From NCBI GenBank assembly GCA_031216445.1, contig CM062213.1, positions 5,295,501-5,359,500 of the forward strand: 64,000 nt of DNA, in the 5' to 3' direction. The notes below the pieces were generated by a model. The model was given only the letters and a program-made list of their open reading frames with translations, was not told the origin of the DNA and made no database searches. The stretch is from Lateolabrax maculatus (taxonomy: Eukaryota > Chordata > Actinopteri > Acropomatiformes > Lateolabracidae). Shown here piece after piece: positions 62,901 to 64,000 of this stretch. Made by a program: the position numbers and the translations under genes. Positions within the stretch are counted from its first letter, which is position 1; each line of letters opens with the position of its first letter.

Positions 62901-64000
62901 TAAACTTTGATACAATATAATTCAGCTGCAAGTCAATAAATTATATTCATTCACTCCTACAGCATACCTCAAATGTAAACTATGAAAAATTGTACGTGTT
63001 GGGCTGAAGATAGACTGAAGTTCATCCACTGTCATGCTCCACTACCTCACACTAAAACATTTTTAAAAAGTAGTTACTTCCACTTCTGCAAGAGTCTTCC
63101 ATTACAACAGACCACAATATATCAAAAAAAGATACACAAATCCTGTATACATGGTATAAGAAAACACCATTATATCTAAAGAGTAAGTGTCAGACCGCTT
63201 AGCCAAACTAATATAGGTAAAACAGCTAAGAAAAATGCTGCGACCTGTAGTAAAGTCCATCTAGTAAAAATATCAGCAGACCATAACATTGAGGATAATA
63301 GTAAAAAATGCTGTTTCCGCATTTTTCACCTAACTGAGTGAGAAGACTCACTGTGGGCTTACTTACCCGAGTGAAGGCTGTATATCCACTGCTTAGAGGA
63401 GGACTACCTAGGCTGTGAGAATAACACTGACAAATCATTAACTTTGATGAGTCCCTCCCTCCCTGCCTCTGTGTCTCCCTTTCTTATGCCATCATGCCAA
63501 CGTTAACTACACATCTGTATTATAGGATAGAACTGCTTTACAGCACCCAGTTATCCACTGTCCAGCCATTATCACAATTGTATTAAACATAACCCGTTAC
63601 ACTGATGAAGGCATTGCGGCAGCAATTATACAAATTAAATTATGTTAATTTGCAAAAACTTACAGTACTTGACTTTTAGTGCACATGGTTTGTATTAATA
63701 TAAAAATAGGAAATTGATTTATTCAGCAAGGTGAGGTGATTTCAATGAAACACTGTTTTACAGAGTATTAAATTATTATTTGAACTGAAATTTAATGTTT
63801 CTGCTAATCCGAGTTTTTTTTTTTAAATAGTTTATTTATCTTAAGAAGTAGGATGATTTTCTCACCCCATGAAGGAACACTTACTGCTACAGTTGATTAG
63901 AAATATTCAAATGCAGTTCATTCATTCATTTAACTGCTTGACTGTGTGATGGGAAGATTTAAAACCCGTTCAAACAAAGCAGAGTAAATGCAGTCCAGAG
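59938..64000. other. Region 5' of the slc2a9 start exon; no gene recognised
   Basis: This is either a 5' intron (if exon 1 is spliced at 59937) or promoter-proximal DNA. No open frame longer than about 85 codons occurs and none resembles a known family. It holds a short CA tract at 61008-61020, AT-rich stretches near 62042-62070 and 62358-62385, and no clear CpG-rich promoter. A first, untranslated or alternative coding exon could be hidden here but cannot be called by eye. Confidence 0.6.

Noticed and set aside
1..64000. tRNA, rRNA, CRISPR arrays, operon-like gene clusters
   Set aside because: None was recognised; the window is a single vertebrate-type gene with long introns.

Overview
The window looks like teleost (ray-finned fish) nuclear DNA. 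It is intron-rich and AT-leaning, dotted with CA/GT and AT microsatellites, and carries non-LTR retrotransposon tails and a Ty3/gypsy remnant of types common in fish. No prokaryotic-style gene cluster, CRISPR array, rRNA or tRNA gene was recognised.

One protein-coding gene accounts for nearly the whole window. It lies on the minus strand and encodes a class II facilitative transporter of the SLC2 (GLUT) family, best matched by SLC2A9 (GLUT9, the urate/hexose transporter). Ten coding exons can be read, from an initiator ATG at 59921 down to 11716. All junctions are GT-AG, and the phases join into one open frame of 1213 bases (404 codons plus one base). That frame covers the N-terminus, TM1 to TM9 and the start of TM10. 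The remaining roughly 100 codons (rest of TM10, TM11, TM12, C-tail) were not found between 1 and 11715 and should lie beyond the low-coordinate edge. Any exon upstream of the start exon would lie above 59937.

Layout from the 5' end of the gene (high coordinates): 59938-64000 upstream or 5' intronic DNA; exon 1 (59853-59921 coding); intron 1 with an LTR-like tail and a doubtful transposase scrap; exon 2 (54144-54245); intron 2 with a 5'-truncated LINE, a MITE-like copy and an AT microsatellite; exon 3 (47154-47314); exon 4 (43535-43659); exon 5 (42289-42434), whose splice donor almost touches a LINE 3' end; intron 5 (11 kb) with two inverted LINE tails and two MITE-like copies; exon 6 (31072-31204); exon 7 (24622-24809), flanked by a direct repeat 4.7 kb apart; exon 8 (22066-22176); a 9.6 kb intron with several CA/GT arrays; exon 9 (12366-12467); exon 10 (11716-11791); then at least 11.7 kb of intron holding a gypsy gag-integrase remnant at about 5880-7390.

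No new biological system was found. The items most worth checking are the LINE insertion at the exon 5 donor, the direct repeats flanking exon 7, the inverted repeat pairs in intron 5, and the internally deleted gypsy element. All family assignments are by eye, without database searches.
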